A stretch of 64,000 nucleotides of DNA from Polytrichum commune (Eukaryota > Streptophyta > Polytrichopsida > Polytrichales > Polytrichaceae), in the NCBI GenBank assembly GCA_950295325.1, contig OX485805.1:12622501-12686500 (forward strand), given 5' to 3'. Position numbers and translations under genes: made by a program. Positions 1-10,399 of the stretch are shown here, piece after piece. A model generated the notes under the pieces. It was not told the origin of the DNA. It worked only from the letters and a program-made list of their open reading frames with translations, and did no database searches. Numbering within the stretch: the stretch's first letter is position 1; every line of letters starts with the position of its first letter.

Positions 1-12
1 AGGGTTGGTCAA

Positions 13-555
13 GAGGCTCTAGGGTCTCACTAGGATAATGCAATAGATTAGTTTTGCCACCCATCATTTGGATTTGATGGAGGAGAAAAACTAGTTTTTT
101 ATTAGTCAGGCTCCCACTACACCACGTATACATTTGAATTGGTGTGACCCACACCAATGTCTAGGTTTACATCCTCAACCCCGTGAACAATCTTGCAATC
201 ACTAGTAGCACAAACCACTTGCTACTACAAGACAATTCATGAAAGCCACTCTAATTAGCATAGCACATTAAATGTAATGCCACACTAGATCAAATGAATT
301 ATCGCATCTTGCTTGGACTTGGCTTCACAATTGCGACCCTTGTCTAGATTAGAATGTGCGATCCAACTATCACGAGGCTCTAGTGCCTCACCGAGCAAGT
401 TAGTTTGTCTTGCTTCTCTAACAGTTCACACTCAATGGAGAAGAACGACTTTCAAAATCGAGGACCCACTACACTAGACATTGGAGTTAGTGTGACCTAC
501 ACTAGGTGTTGAGCATCAACATGTAAACAATCTCACAATCGCTAAGTGGCACCCC
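13..555. repeat. Diverged tandem duplication, about 361 bp apart
   Basis: The phrase GAGGCTCTAG at 13 recurs at about 374. It is followed in both copies by matching words: a TAGTTTTG/TTAGTTTGT stretch, CCCACTACAC, GTGTGACC and CACAATCGCT. The copies are well diverged with small indels, so the duplication is old. A shorter pair, TAATGCC(A/C)CACTA at about 277 and 701, has a spacing of 424. No protein is recognisable. Confidence 0.5.
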
Positions 556-831
556 AGAAGGCCTGAAGGGCTGCGAAGACTAGGGCCTTTTATTTTCTCC
601 TGCACCAAAAGTCTAAACAATGGCTAAGGCACCCAGAGAAAGTAGCATGGGACACTTGTTGCTTAGTGAACAACTCTCTCTTAACTGGGGACACCAATTG
701 TAATGCCCCACTAAATCTATCATATACAGTAATCTCTTACTTAAGTACGCATTTTGAACCGGAGCCGTTGGTGTGCACTTAGTTGGTAGGTGCATACTTT
801 ACTCATATCATTTTCTAGACCCTCTGATTCG

Positions 832-933
832 ATGAATCGCAATGGGAAACGAATCAAACCTGAGGTAACCCTCTTGACTGAAGCCCAACGATGTGACATC
901 ATAAGAAATAAGCGGTTTTTAAAATATCGATGA
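832..933 (+). pseudogene. N-terminal remnant of pogo-like transposase
   Basis: A 33-codon frame starts at an ATG inside the left part of the pogo-like element and ends at TGA 931-933. It contains KRIKPEV followed by LTEAQRCDII. That layout resembles the first helix of the psq/CENP-B-type helix-turn-helix at the start of pogo transposases, which binds the terminal repeats. The frame stops where the C-terminal remnant begins in another frame at about 929, consistent with loss of the whole DDE catalytic core. The homology is inferred from pattern and context. Confidence 0.5.
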
Positions 934-1291
934 CGCAAACAACAAAGAATTTTGTGTTGCTATGCTGGAAGACGTTGATGAAGTTCTGGAAACAATGCAA
1001 ATTGGAAGAAGGACCACCTATCGATGACAAAATCCAGCTATCGAGACATTTGGTGAATTTGAAAGTGCTACCGACTTCAAAGGCTTTGAAGCCCTATACA
1101 ACACTGTCCTCCACACCGACGACCAATTGCTTTGCTCTGATGTTCAAACGGAAGCTAGATAGATGTATGATGATCTGCGATGATCGTTTGAGATGTTTCA
1201 ACGAAACGTTAACAAACTAACATCAAATGTCAAGCGTAAAAAGTCCATGCGTTCGCAGCAAATGACTCTGCATGACATGTTCAAACAATAA
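929..1291 (+). pseudogene. C-terminal remnant of pogo-like transposase with PIP-box-like tail
   Basis: One frame runs from 929 to the TAA at 1289-1291, broken by three in-frame stops (about 1025, 1160 and 1178). The start is acidic (DDANNKEF, then MLEDVDEVLETM). The end is basic (VKRKKS) followed by QQMTLHDMFKQ and the stop. QMTLHDMF fits a degenerate PCNA-interacting peptide (Q-x-x-L/I/M-x-x-aromatic-aromatic, first aromatic replaced by M). Drosophila pogo transposase is known to bind PCNA through such a tail. The minus-strand tail in the related element at 14.3 kb ends QMTIHDMFD, so this peptide was conserved before decay. It cannot be functional as it stands. Confidence 0.65.
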
Positions 1292-1386
1292 ATTATGAAC
1301 CTTGATTTTTGTCAAAAAAAATTGCGCACCTAATCGGGATGCGTACTTAGATGGGTGCGTACTTAATTAAGCAGGAGATTACTGTA

Positions 1387-2919
1387 CCGTACGTTAAGGG
1401 CAGCTTCGGCACAAAATAATTCTAAAAATAGACGCCGAAAATTTTAGAAAATTATTGACATTTTTTGCCGAATATAAAATTAATTAATTTTCAAAATTGC
1501 CGAAAAGCAAGAAATTTTTACTTCTCACTAGAATTTTACTTACACTGGAAGCATATATGAACTCTAAAGGAGAGAAGGTGCTCCTTTTGTAATCAAGCTC
1601 ACTTACATTAGTCCACAAAGAATATGGGTTAAGAAGTAGCAAGACTCTAAGTGAGGCTTTTCAAATGTGTTGTACACAATTTTTTGGAGTCCAATTGAGC
1701 ATAGAAGATGAAGTTTTATAGAATTTTGTCCAACTAACAAAAGTTGAGAAATCAAGTAATCTTCCACCCCCAACAAGTTTTGTGTCAAAATAAGTCTTTA
1801 TGCAAAAGATATGGACAAAACATTGCAGCTGTGTAAAGATCAAAAAATTAAAATGCGTTCATAACAGTTTTTCGGAGCTCATTTGTGCATAGAAGATCAA
1901 CTTTCTTGGAAATTTATTGCTCTAAGAAAAGTTTAGAAATCAAGTAATCTTCCACCTCCAACAAGTTTTGTGTCAAAATAAGTCTTTATGCGAAAGATAT
2001 GGAGAAAACATTGCAGCCGTGTAAAGATCAAAAAATTAAAATGCGTTCATAACAGTTTTTCGGAGCTCATTTGTGCATAGAAGATGAAGTTTTATAGAAT
2101 TTTGTCCAACTAACAAAAGTTGAGAAATCAAGTAATCTTCCACCCCCAACAAGTTTTGTGTCAAAATAAGTCTTTATGCAAAAGATATGGAGAAAACATT
2201 GCAGCCGTGTAAAGATCAAAAAATTAAAATGCGTTCATAACAGTTTTTCGGAGCTCATTTGTGCATAGAAGATCAACATTTTTGGAATTTTGTTGCTCTA
2301 AGAAAAGTTTAGAAATCAAGTAATCTTCCACCTCCAACAAGTTTTGTGTCAAAATAAGTCTTTATGCAAAAGATATGGACAAAACATTGCAGCTGTGTAA
2401 AGATCAAAAAATTAAAATGCGTTCATAACAGTTTTTCGGAGCTCATTTGTGCATAGAAGATCAACTTTTTGGAATTTTGTTGCTCTAAGAAAAGTTTAGA
2501 AATCAAGTAATCTTTCACCTCCAACAAATTTTATGTCATTTGAAGACTCTATGCAAAAGTTATGTGTGTTATAAAAATGAAGTCTAACTAGGTGCTTCAC
2601 CTCAAACTTTACATATCCCATATGCATTGTTGAACACAACTCCACTCTACTTGTATAAAGCACAGAGCATTCTCAACTCTTCACAAAATTGTGAAAGATT
2701 TATATCTTTTGTAAAACTCTTCACACAAATTGTGAAATCGTGAATGAACATCCTTGTTTACTGTTAGATAATAACTTCTTGGATGTATGCCGAAATTGCA
2801 TTATTAAACTATTTAGAATGCCGAAATTTTTAGTAATTTTTTTTTTGCCGCCGGACACTGTTTTTTTACTTTTAATAATTATTCGGCAAGAGAGCGCCGA
2901 AGCTGCCCTTAACGTACGG
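1387..2919. mobile_element. Inverted-repeat element carrying a satellite array
   Basis: Perfect 25-bp inverted repeats lie at 1386-1410 and 2896-2920 (CCGTACGTTAAGGGCAGC and so on). They are flanked by TA on both sides (1385-1386 and 2920-2921). Inside each end are further scattered GCCGAAA/TTCGGC words, probably subterminal repeats. The middle is almost entirely a 188-bp tandem repeat. The TA flanks suggest a Tc1/mariner-type target, but the terminal sequence does not match a superfamily I can name. The left TA is also the right target duplication of the neighbouring pogo-like element, so one inserted exactly beside the other. No transposase frame is present. Confidence 0.65.
1640..2560 (+). 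repeat. 188-bp tandem satellite, about 5 copies
   Basis: The word ATCAAGTAAT occurs at 1751, 1939, 2127, 2315 and 2502, giving periods of 188, 188, 188 and 187 bp. Other anchors (AAAATGCGTTCATAACAG, CGGAGCTCATTTGTGC) keep the same spacing. Monomers alternate between two variants. Copies 1 and 3 contain GTCCAACTAACAAAAGTTGAG; copies 2, 4 and 5 contain GCTCTAAGAAAAGTTTAG. The order A-B-A-B-B indicates amplification as dimers plus one extra monomer. Edges are more diverged than the centre. Confidence 0.85.
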
Positions 2920-2929
2920 TATTGTGATG

Positions 2930-3960
2930 TGCTCGGGTTGGACAGTGGATTGACGGTGGAGAGCTTGTCCTAAATCCTGCTGGTTTTTGTGCATCTTATC
3001 TGTTCATGAATTGTCAAGTTGCTGATCAAGTTCTCAGTTGCACAGATTACAATTGTTTCACAGTAAGAAATTGAGGTCTGGAGGCACACAAAGTGTTTTG
3101 TTAAGAGAGCTTTCAGCAACAAATCTTGGGGTGACATGCACGTGCCCATATTTATCCATCCACATTAATTTGGTACCGACGCTAACTATTTTAATCAATG
3201 TAGCTAAGTCAACGCAAATATTTAGATCCATACATTAATATCAATTTAACATCGGGTAATGACAACACTTTGCCTTATGAAGTAGCTAGTATGATGGTCT
3301 CCTTCCAAAGAAACGAGGGTGCGATTAGAAAACTTTGATAACTTATAGTTGTTTGTCAAAAAGTTCATATCACACAACCTGAGTGTTCCCTCGCAAATGA
3401 GGAACCTCACAAGTACGGGAGAATTATGTTCATGTGATATTTGGTCCCACAGAACGCAACCAAGGAGTTGTGTAATGGTATGCAATCTACACTCATCATT
3501 GAATGAATAGAGTTATCCATAAAGGCGAGGGGTCAAACTCCATAAGGGTTGGCTACATATCTAAAGTAGGATGAAGCAGCAACAAACCTTCCAAGGGCAA
3601 GTTTTTCACTGCACCCTCATGTTAGGTGCTAGCAAACAAAATTCATCAAGTTGGCAGCAAGCATAAGGATTAGAATGATGTATCACACATGTAAAACCTT
3701 GTTTTAGATTCTAAAATGATCTCAAAATTTTATGCACTAAAGACAATGGTCCATGAAATTTCACCCACATTTCACAATTAGCCTTAGACATGAGATATTT
3801 TCTTGATACTCCAATGACCTCTTACTAGGAAAGTTCTTCAAAAGAGGCTCCAAACTTTATGCTTTGTGCCTCATGGAAGGACTTCATAGAAAACTCTAAT
3901 GATTTCGAAGGAAAAAAGTTACAATTATAGGACCTCTACCATAACACCTCCGAGCATGTA
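2930..3960. other. No gene recognised
   Basis: Unassigned sequence apart from a repeat at 3246-3485. Short open frames here have no recognisable motifs. Confidence 0.4.
3246..3485 (+). repeat. Dispersed repeat family Q, copy 1
   Basis: This unit shares TGATGGTCTC-TTCCAAAG, a GTTTGTCAAAAAGTT block, and a TTATGTTCATGTGATA-TGGTCCCAC-GAACGCAACCAAGG end with the reverse strand of 28845-29070. It also shares parts with 53640-53830. No terminal repeats were found. Confidence 0.5.
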
Positions 3961-4430
3961 ACAACCGAGTGGGTGCATGACCTTAATACATGTGCTCAAA
4001 CTCCTGCCATGAAGGTAGTTGGCTCTAGCATTCTCATGAAGACTAAGGTGATTGAGAACTCCATGGACATGGACGTTAGTCTTGATCGCCTTGGGCAGTG
4101 TCTCTCCTCAATGCAACACCAACGTGTAATGGTAGCCTCACATGTTTGTGGCGAGCTTGAGAAGCACTTCATTGTTTTTGACATCATGGATGCTTTGGGA
4201 ATTGTCTTTCTCTAGTATTGGACATCCTTATCATGCGAGAAAACTTTCCCTTGACATCTAATGAATTTGAGAGAATGGTATGGTGTGGGTGGAAGAGGAG
4301 CCAATGAGCTCATAATGCCCCCTATGGTTGATGCACATGTTTTGGACATTGTAGTTAGGAATTTGGATAAGACACAAACCATGGAAACACTCAGGGAAGA
4401 TTTAAAAGATGATCCTTGCATCATCTAGGT
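3961..4430 (+). pseudogene. Decayed coding remnant, unidentified, possibly transposon-derived
   Basis: A frame running through 3973-4215 has ordinary protein-like composition (CAQTPAMKVVGSSIL, later MDMDVSLDRLGQCLSSMQH and SHVCGELEKHFIV). After a frameshift near 4260 a second frame reads through GANELIMPPMVDAHVLDI to a stop at about 4427. The upstream sequence is in the same frame but holds a stop near 3930. I do not recognise the family with confidence. A transposon-encoded protein is plausible because everything nearby is mobile DNA. The matching frames on either side of one frameshift argue that it was once coding. Confidence 0.4.
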
Positions 4431-6930
4431 GTCTCAAATAAGTTTTATTAGGACAAACATAGGGTTATGTCCATTTATTTTAGGTGTTAAAGTCACAATT
4501 CATTCAATTTAACACAGATTTCAAAATTACTTAGTCACAGTACACACATTTTGTGATATGACCTCACATTATTTTTCTAGACAATAATCTAGTAATTATT
4601 GGGAAATGAGAGAAGAAAGCAGAGAAACCAACGTAGGAGGGTAGAACACAATGCACAAGGACTGCATTTAATGGAGAGAGTGATTAGCTCCTCCCCTTAT
4701 GCCTTTATTTATATGTGTAGGTTATAACCAACGTTGACAACCCATATGGGACAATGTCACCAATGCAACCTAACACTATCTTCCAATAGCCATGAGTTCA
4801 TTGTAATTGAACCAAGTGCAGTGCTCAAGCATAGGCACAACTATCGATAATAGCCTTGCATAAAGTATCTCAATCAAGTTTATTTACCAAAGCCAAGGGC
4901 ATTTTGATGTAGTCGATAGTCTCATGTTAATTAAATATTTTGAGTGTAACTTGGAATGACAATACAATCATCCTTATAGGATTCTCAATCTTCTTTGATT
5001 AATTTTTTTACTTTATTTTATTGTCAGACAACGGTCTTGAGATATTATTCATTTATTTTATTTCCTCTCACTAATCAAATCTTTAGACTATGGCCTAGTG
5101 GACTAAATTAACCTCGCAATTGTAAATCAAAATCACTTGGTCAGTTTCAAGACTTACTTTGGTACGATCCTCTCCACCTCTTGAACTTCTCAATAACCTT
5201 CAATACTCCATAGTCTCTCATGAGTACCTCTTGGCATTCCAAAGACTATTGACCTTTCATTACGATTCCATTTGCAACAAATACTTATAATCTACAATTA
5301 TACTACAATGACACATAATGGAAATCGGTTCTTTTAGAATGTATCAACACACTAAGATGATAGTCTTTCTCAATATCTCATCCCTAAGCATTGAATGCCT
5401 CTCCTTTATAATATTAACAAAGGATTTGGATTAATCTTATCAATCGCATAATCTTGTGAGATCATTCAAAGTTAGATACGCGAGGCAATCTCACATCTTG
5501 TAATCAATTCTCTATACTTCTCTCAAACAATTAGTTTTCAGTCATTCTCCCTAACTCATTATAGTCTTCAAGGGGTTCTCTTAGAATACACGATTTCGTT
5601 TATTTGACAATCAATTTGCTAGCAAAAATTTCCCTTACTTGATTTAGTAGGTAGTCGTCTATCGCAAAAAACTTTGGTAATTCTCAACAATTTATTAATT
5701 TCAGGCAATCACATTTTTATCCTCGAAATTATTTTATCTTAATAGAAATTATGGATTGGAATTTCTCTCCAACAAAGTAATTCTTTCACATTTGAATATT
5801 TATCCCAATAACTTAATCACAAATTTTTCCAAGGTAACACACCATATTTGGTTATGTGAAACACTCACATTACATGGGAGGCAATAGCCTCACCCTAACA
5901 ACGTAACAAATTATTCTTACTCAAATCAATGCAACCTGATGGTTTTGCAACCAAACCGGGTGGGATCATGGAGGTGGCCATGTGGCTTTTACGCACCGTT
6001 ACTAGTTGGACTTTGATGTAGCTTAGGTCTAGTACTCAAATATGTTGTTTCAGTTCTAGACAACAAAGATGGGGTCCTCGTCATATGGAAGGCCGTCATA
6101 CACGGGGCTTAGGGATCTGTTTCAAGAAAGCTAGTGGTTTTGACTTTTGAATATTCATCAAAAATTCAATTTAGGCTAATTTTTTTTCTTTCTTTATACA
6201 TATTCTAAGCCCAAAGGCTAACATGAAAATCCATATATTTTGCATATCAACAACATAGCCATATGTATCTACAATAGCTTAAATTGTTGGTTTAAGCACC
6301 TTCTCCTTACCCGTTGTTGTAAAACTTCGGGACACTTGCATCTGTGGGTTTTTGCCAAAACTCTCAAAGAGACCGATACGTATAGAAATAGCTCTCTCAT
6401 TGTATGGGTCTTGCGAATCCTTGCACACCGTTTCCTCAACGCTCTCAAAAGCGAACAATTAAGGTAGAAACACCCCCTAACCCGTGAAAATAAGGTCATT
6501 CACATTGAAGTTCTGGTCTGACAATCATGAGATAATTTCCCAAGATAGACAAGAAGGATTCATGAAGAATGCAAGTTGTTTCCTATTTTTCTGGCCTATA
6601 CAAAAAAATGCTCCAATTTTTCAAAGTGGAAAGTTGTCGAACCCCCACTCGTTCACTAGATTCTCCCTACACCGAACACGGTAATCCGCATTTCCATACG
6701 GAACATCACCTAAATCGGTTACCTCATGAGTACATTAACACTTGACTCCCATTGGCTACACTAAGTATACACGCATTGAAGTTGCCGTTGAGCCATGATC
6801 AGTTCTAGAAATGGCACTTCACCATTATGACGGCGGTCTAGTGCACAGCTAGAGGATGGTTAACGGCTTATGGTATTTCCACCTTACAGTGTGCAAGTCC
6901 ACCCCAAATGACGTAACGACAACTTTTCTT
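4431..6930. other. No gene recognised, A+T-rich
   Basis: About 2.5 kb without a supported feature. A TTTATTTATATGTG box near 4705 resembles a TATA element, as in an LTR promoter, but I found no matching second LTR, primer-binding site or TG...CA borders. Confidence 0.4.
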
Positions 6931-7035
6931 CGAAGTACAATGAAAATGGAGGTTTAGAAAAGCTTACTTTTGAGATGATCGAAGGAAACCACACAATACG
7001 CTCCATGAAGGTAATCAAGGGTTAACAAGAGAAGG
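6930..7035 (+). repeat. Dispersed repeat shared with 51060-51165
   Basis: Both places carry GTACAATGAAAATGGAGG or its variant, then AAAGCTTA, GATGAT, GAAACCAC, ATACGCTC and a GAAGGT-A-GG(A)TT ending. Divergence is moderate and there are no terminal repeats. Confidence 0.4.
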
Positions 7036-7364
7036 TTTGCAGTAATAAAACCCACACAAAAACCAAAGACCAAAGAGAAAGAACGAGTGGAGCCTTTACA
7101 CCAAGTGGCTCCCGCTTCATAGGCCTCCATTCCATTCGACGCAATATGATAATCTCACTTCACAAAAGAATCCCAGTTACTGATCTGACGGTGCCAAACT
7201 TTGCATGAAACTCTTCTCAGACGGCCTTTATCACCGTCGATCTGTAGTTGCACGGAGGTGCGATCCGACGGTCCAGATCTTCCCATACCTTCACCACTTG
7301 TTAGTGGGCAGGGCTAGGCCTGGTTTGGCTTGACGGTTGGTATCCTGTTACCAACTCCCACTCA
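7036..7364. other. No gene recognised
   Basis: The stretch has plant-repeat-like phrases (GATCCGACGGTCCAGATC, CACCGTCGATCTG) often seen around retrotransposon LTRs, but no border or partner copy. Confidence 0.35.
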
Positions 7365-7800
7365 GTGGGGGGGTTAATATCCAAGTGTTTTCATGTCCAA
7401 CCAACCGGTTACATGTTGTATTAGGTAATCGTTTTATTGGAACCGGTTATCGGTGCAGAACCGGTTCCAATAAAACGATTACCGGACGTAACCGGTTGGC
7501 CGCTTTGTTGAGCCGCGCAGGTGACCTAAACAATGGGTCACCTGTCATCATAACCGATTTAGATGATCATAACCGGTTGGGATGTCGAGGTTATCGTCTG
7601 CAAACCTGTGTGCTCAGAGCCAATCGTGTAGTGCCACCTCGGCGAAACAAAGCGGCCAACCGGTTACGTGATCTTTCGGTTTTCCTTTGTACATTTGAGG
7701 TATATTTGTATGGATTTTTCTAAAAACTGATGGGTTTTTTTTTGAAGTCGTGAACTTCGAACTGGTCGTTTCTTAACCTCAACCGGTTAATCGGTAACTA
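7365..7800 (+). repeat. Family A repeat, copy 1, split by foldback element B
   Basis: The left part (TCCAACCAACCGGTTACATGTTG) and right part (GATCTTTCGGTTTTCC, TTTGAGGTATAT, CTCAACCGGTTAATCGGTAACTA) are the two halves of a repeat of roughly 230-290 bp. The same repeat occurs at 7907, 11700, 13290, 46165, 60027 and 61671. Element B at 7417-7668 sits between the halves. No coding capacity and no clear terminal inverted repeat were seen. Confidence 0.65.
7417..7668 (+). mobile_element. Foldback element B, short-stem copy
   Basis: A perfect 25-bp stem (7424-7448 with 7459-7483, loop ATCGGTGCAG) is followed by a 182-bp module bounded by perfect 23-bp inverted repeats at 7487-7509 and 7646-7668 (CGTAACCGGTTGGCCGC and so on). 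A second copy lies at 60102-60419. The two modules differ at about five positions in 185 by my count, all transitions. Both copies are inserted in family A repeats at different sites, so B is a recent mobile unit. Superfamily is unclear: Mutator-like foldback is possible, and a Helitron is less likely because the stem is far too long. Confidence 0.7.
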
Positions 7801-7906
7801 AGTTAGCGGTCCCTTCTCGCCGTTCATGGCTTCCATTCTCACAAGGACCTTGATCCAACGGTGTGGATTCCTTATTGGACAAAAGGTGTTCCGAGTACGG
7901 TGGAGT

Positions 7907-8115
7907 TCAGTGTCCGGGGAGATTTTTGGGCATAATTGGTGGAGATCCTAGTGTCTCCACCTCCAACCGATTGCATGTTGCGATCTTTTGGTTCTTCCTT
8001 TATTCAATTGAGCTTGTGTCCCATAGATTCCTCTAAAATGGTCCGTAATTCTCCCCCAAAGCCTTCACTAATCTCAATATGTTCATCTGAAAGTGGTGGT
8101 CGGTTCTCCTCCGTT
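7907..8115 (+). repeat. Family A repeat, copy 2
   Basis: It begins TCCGGGGAGATTTTTGGGCA, then has GATCCTAGTG, TCCAACCGATTGCATG, GATCTTTTGG and ATAGATTCCTCTAAAATG. It ends in the CGGTTCTCC word that closes the other copies. Confidence 0.6.
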
Positions 8116-8396
8116 CAATGGTGGAAGTCTTTGCCAACCAATTCCTGAAATCCAACACTGAGAATCTTCGCACTGAACAGCTTTCCAAGTTCCCCACACA
8201 GGCATGTTCTTGGACACACAAGTTTCTAGGTCCACGGTATGAAAAAAAGAAAAAAGGGGGTGGGGGGCATCACTTTCCGTCAAATCGTGATAGTCTTCAC
8301 ACGAGAAAATACTTTTCCTAGGCTAATTAAGAAACCAATCTTTAAACGTGGGTTCAATCTTGGGTTCAAAAAACAAGGTTTTTTAAGGCCCTGGTT

Positions 8397-8733
8397 GAAT
8401 CACATATGTGTTCGGCTGGGTCCCGCCCTTCCCACACCTACTTCAGTGCCCGGTTTTCCTCCCTGCACTTGCGTGGGAACTCTTCCCCATTGGGAACCAA
8501 TGTGACGATACCCGGTCACATAAGCCATTAAGCTCCTTTGGCATGTGAAATAACTCCATCAATTAACTTGAGAATAATGAAAGTGATGTCAACCTGAATA
8601 TTTGTATTTTTGACCGGGTATTGTTACATTGGTTCCCAACGAGGAAGAGTTCCCACACAGGTGTTGGTAGGAAGACCGGGCAATGAAGGAGGCATGGGAG
8701 GGGTAGGCCCCAACCGAACATAGATATGATTTA
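8397..8733. mobile_element. Large foldback (inverted-repeat) element
   Basis: Arms of about 122 bp (8397-8518 and 8611-8733) are inverted copies of each other with scattered mismatches. Shared words include GTTCGG(C/T)TGGG, TGCCCGGT, GTGGGAACTCTTCC and TACCCGGTCA. The loop is about 92 bp. The borders outside the arms do not match, so ends and target duplication are undefined. Single-stranded DNA or RNA from here would form a long hairpin. Confidence 0.65.
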
Positions 8734-8986
8734 GCATGGGGAACACAAATATGAAGGAGTGTTTTTTTTTGTTTTTTTTGTTTTTGTAATGTAAGCCCGC
8801 CCTAAGTAAGCTCAACCATCATAAATGAAGGAAGTATGGCCAAGCTCTAGCAAAAACAACCTCCCTAGACACTACAAAGCTGTAGCCCTATTCCACCTAA
8901 ACCAAATTCAAATGAGGATGTATAAATCTACATGTGCATGTGTACATGAAACTTGAACACCTATGTATAATTTGACATCCCGCATG

Positions 8987-9964
8987 GCTTGGGGATTTGT
9001 GGAGTATGTAAACTCATCCATTGTGGACAAAGAGGCTATGATGAACATTAGTCTCGTGTAGGTTCAAGGCTAATTTAGCCCAACTGGACTTGCCAAACTA
9101 ATTCGAACTCTCTAATGCTCAAATTTAAGTTGTCCAAAACTACACTAAATAATCCTATGAGTGTGGATGGAAAAATTATTGTGGAAATAGTTAACATGGA
9201 CCACACTAATTTTCCAGTCAAGGTGTAATTAAAGTGGGTCCAAGACCACAAGGCTTCCCCCAATTCTTCATGCAGGACTAGCAACCAACACATCAAATAT
9301 TACACTAAGTATGGTATTTAGTGTCATATGGTATTTTATGTCATTATGGTAACTTTTTGGATGACACTACTTATGAATAAGTGAACAAATATTGTTATGG
9401 GTGATGGATGAGTTCATAAATCGGCCAAAACCCTACCTACTCTTGTAAGCAACTTGTGGTGAAATGTTGTCATGGATGATTGAAATTGGTAAGTGATAGT
9501 AATTGCAACACTGTAAATGTATAATCCCCAAGATTTTACAAGGAATGACAAATAATGTTGGGTTAACATTTAGTGTTGTTGGTGCTATACCGCAGTTTAC
9601 AATTAGTATTGAGCAAGATGATTAGAATTGGTGACACTAAATACCATATTTGGTGTAGTTTCAAGGCAAAAGTAGCACATAATCGTCCACATTAATTTTC
9701 TAACAAAAACGATCTAATGTGGCCCACACTAAATTTTGGTTTAAAATATAGCATGGGTTGTAAACTAATGTGGCCAACATTGTTCTTCTTTTTTGGGGTA
9801 CAATCAACATTAGTTTTCATTATGAGAATTAGTGTGGGCTCTAGAAAATTATTGTGACCCACAACAATAGGACTATTTACTGTAGTCTCAAACAATAAAA
9901 ATGATTCGATGCGTTTTCATTATCCTAATGGATGAATTTACATACACACCACAAACCCCATAGC
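8987..9964. mobile_element. Mutator-like element with nested MITE
   Basis: The left end GCTTGGGGATTTGTGGAG...TGTAAACTCATCCATT is inverted at the right end (AATGGATGAATTTACATAC, CACCACAAACCCCATAGC). The same terminal type occurs at 11528-12226 and 16153-16400, where 9-10-bp target duplications are visible. Here flanks agree only weakly, so the ends are less certain. MITE K1 is nested at 9301-9657. Several copies of a near-palindromic word (AATGTGG-CCACACTAA) lie between 9190 and 9860. No transposase frame was seen. Confidence 0.5.
9301..9657. mobile_element. MITE family K, copy 1
   Basis: The termini are TACACTAAGTATGGTATTTA on the left and the inverse TAAATACCATATTTGGTGTA on the right. Internal words (TTATGAATAAGT, ATGTTGTCATGGATGAT, GTAATTGCAAC, TTTACAATTAGTATTGA) recur in the same order at 12276, 41934 and, reversed, 27420-27892. 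Superfamily was not determined because no target duplication was convincing. Confidence 0.65.
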
Positions 9965-10091
9965 TTTCCTATGTAGGCATTGGTTTCATTATCGTTCGAT
10001 GGTTCTTACCAAAAATTGTGTTATGCCCAAGCTTTGATTTGAGGATGGTTGGAAGCTTCCCCCGGTGAATGGCCTTCAGACTCTTGCCTCA

Positions 10092-10398
10092 TGGCCACTT
10101 CACACACGAGACTGAAGGCATGTGACCATTTGCTTCTAAGATCTCTCATTGGTCAAAAAGGCCGAGACCATCCAAGGTGAAGGCCTACGGGCCCAACGAA
10201 ATTATCATGGATGAAAGGTCTACATGGATTTTAACATGGCAAACTATGTATGTTTCATGATCTACTAGAATTTGTGTCAAGCCCACCTCCAAGAGATAGA
10301 CATGACACAAGTTCCGGAAAAGCGTGTTAGTGGTGCGGCCTTTGGATGAGCCTCACAATGAAGTGGTCACAACATTTAGCTCGTGTGTGAAGCGGCCC
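10092..10398 (-). mobile_element. PIF/Harbinger MITE family H, short copy
   Basis: The ends TGGCCACTTCACACACGAG and CTCGTGTGTGAAGCGGCCC are inverted, with 3-bp flanks TCA on both sides (10089-10091 and 10399-10401). At 307 bp it is shorter than the roughly 500-bp siblings at 22497, 42299, 50095 and 34979. It keeps the CTCTCATTGGT and TCTACATGGATT words of the family. A 3-bp target centred on a T-N-A pattern fits PIF/Harbinger elements. Confidence 0.75.
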
Positions 10399-10399
10399 T

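Larger units (their letters stand above)
727..1384 (+). mobile_element. Pogo-like (Tc1/mariner superfamily) element, internally deleted
   Basis: Terminal inverted repeats begin CAGTAATCTC on the left and end GGAGATTACTG on the right, each followed inward by a CTTAAGTACGCA-type block. Both ends are flanked by the dinucleotide TA (725-726 and 1385-1386), the target duplication of Tc1/mariner elements. The CAGTA start is typical of the pogo/Lemi1/Emigrant group of plants. The 658-bp body keeps the beginning and the end of a transposase frame but no catalytic core. It shares its ends and tail with the element at 14245-14496. Confidence 0.8.

Noticed and set aside
4690-4720. LTR or gene promoter at a TATA-like box
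   Set aside because: A single A+T-rich box with no transcript, coding region or partner LTR.
7417-7668. Helitron
   Set aside because: Reverse reading ends CTAAT after a hairpin, but the stem is far too long, the 5' TC is absent in one copy, and 23-bp inverted ends are present.
7337-7723. 128-codon open frame
   Set aside because: It runs through family A and foldback B, both non-coding repeats; the second copy of B does not keep the frame.
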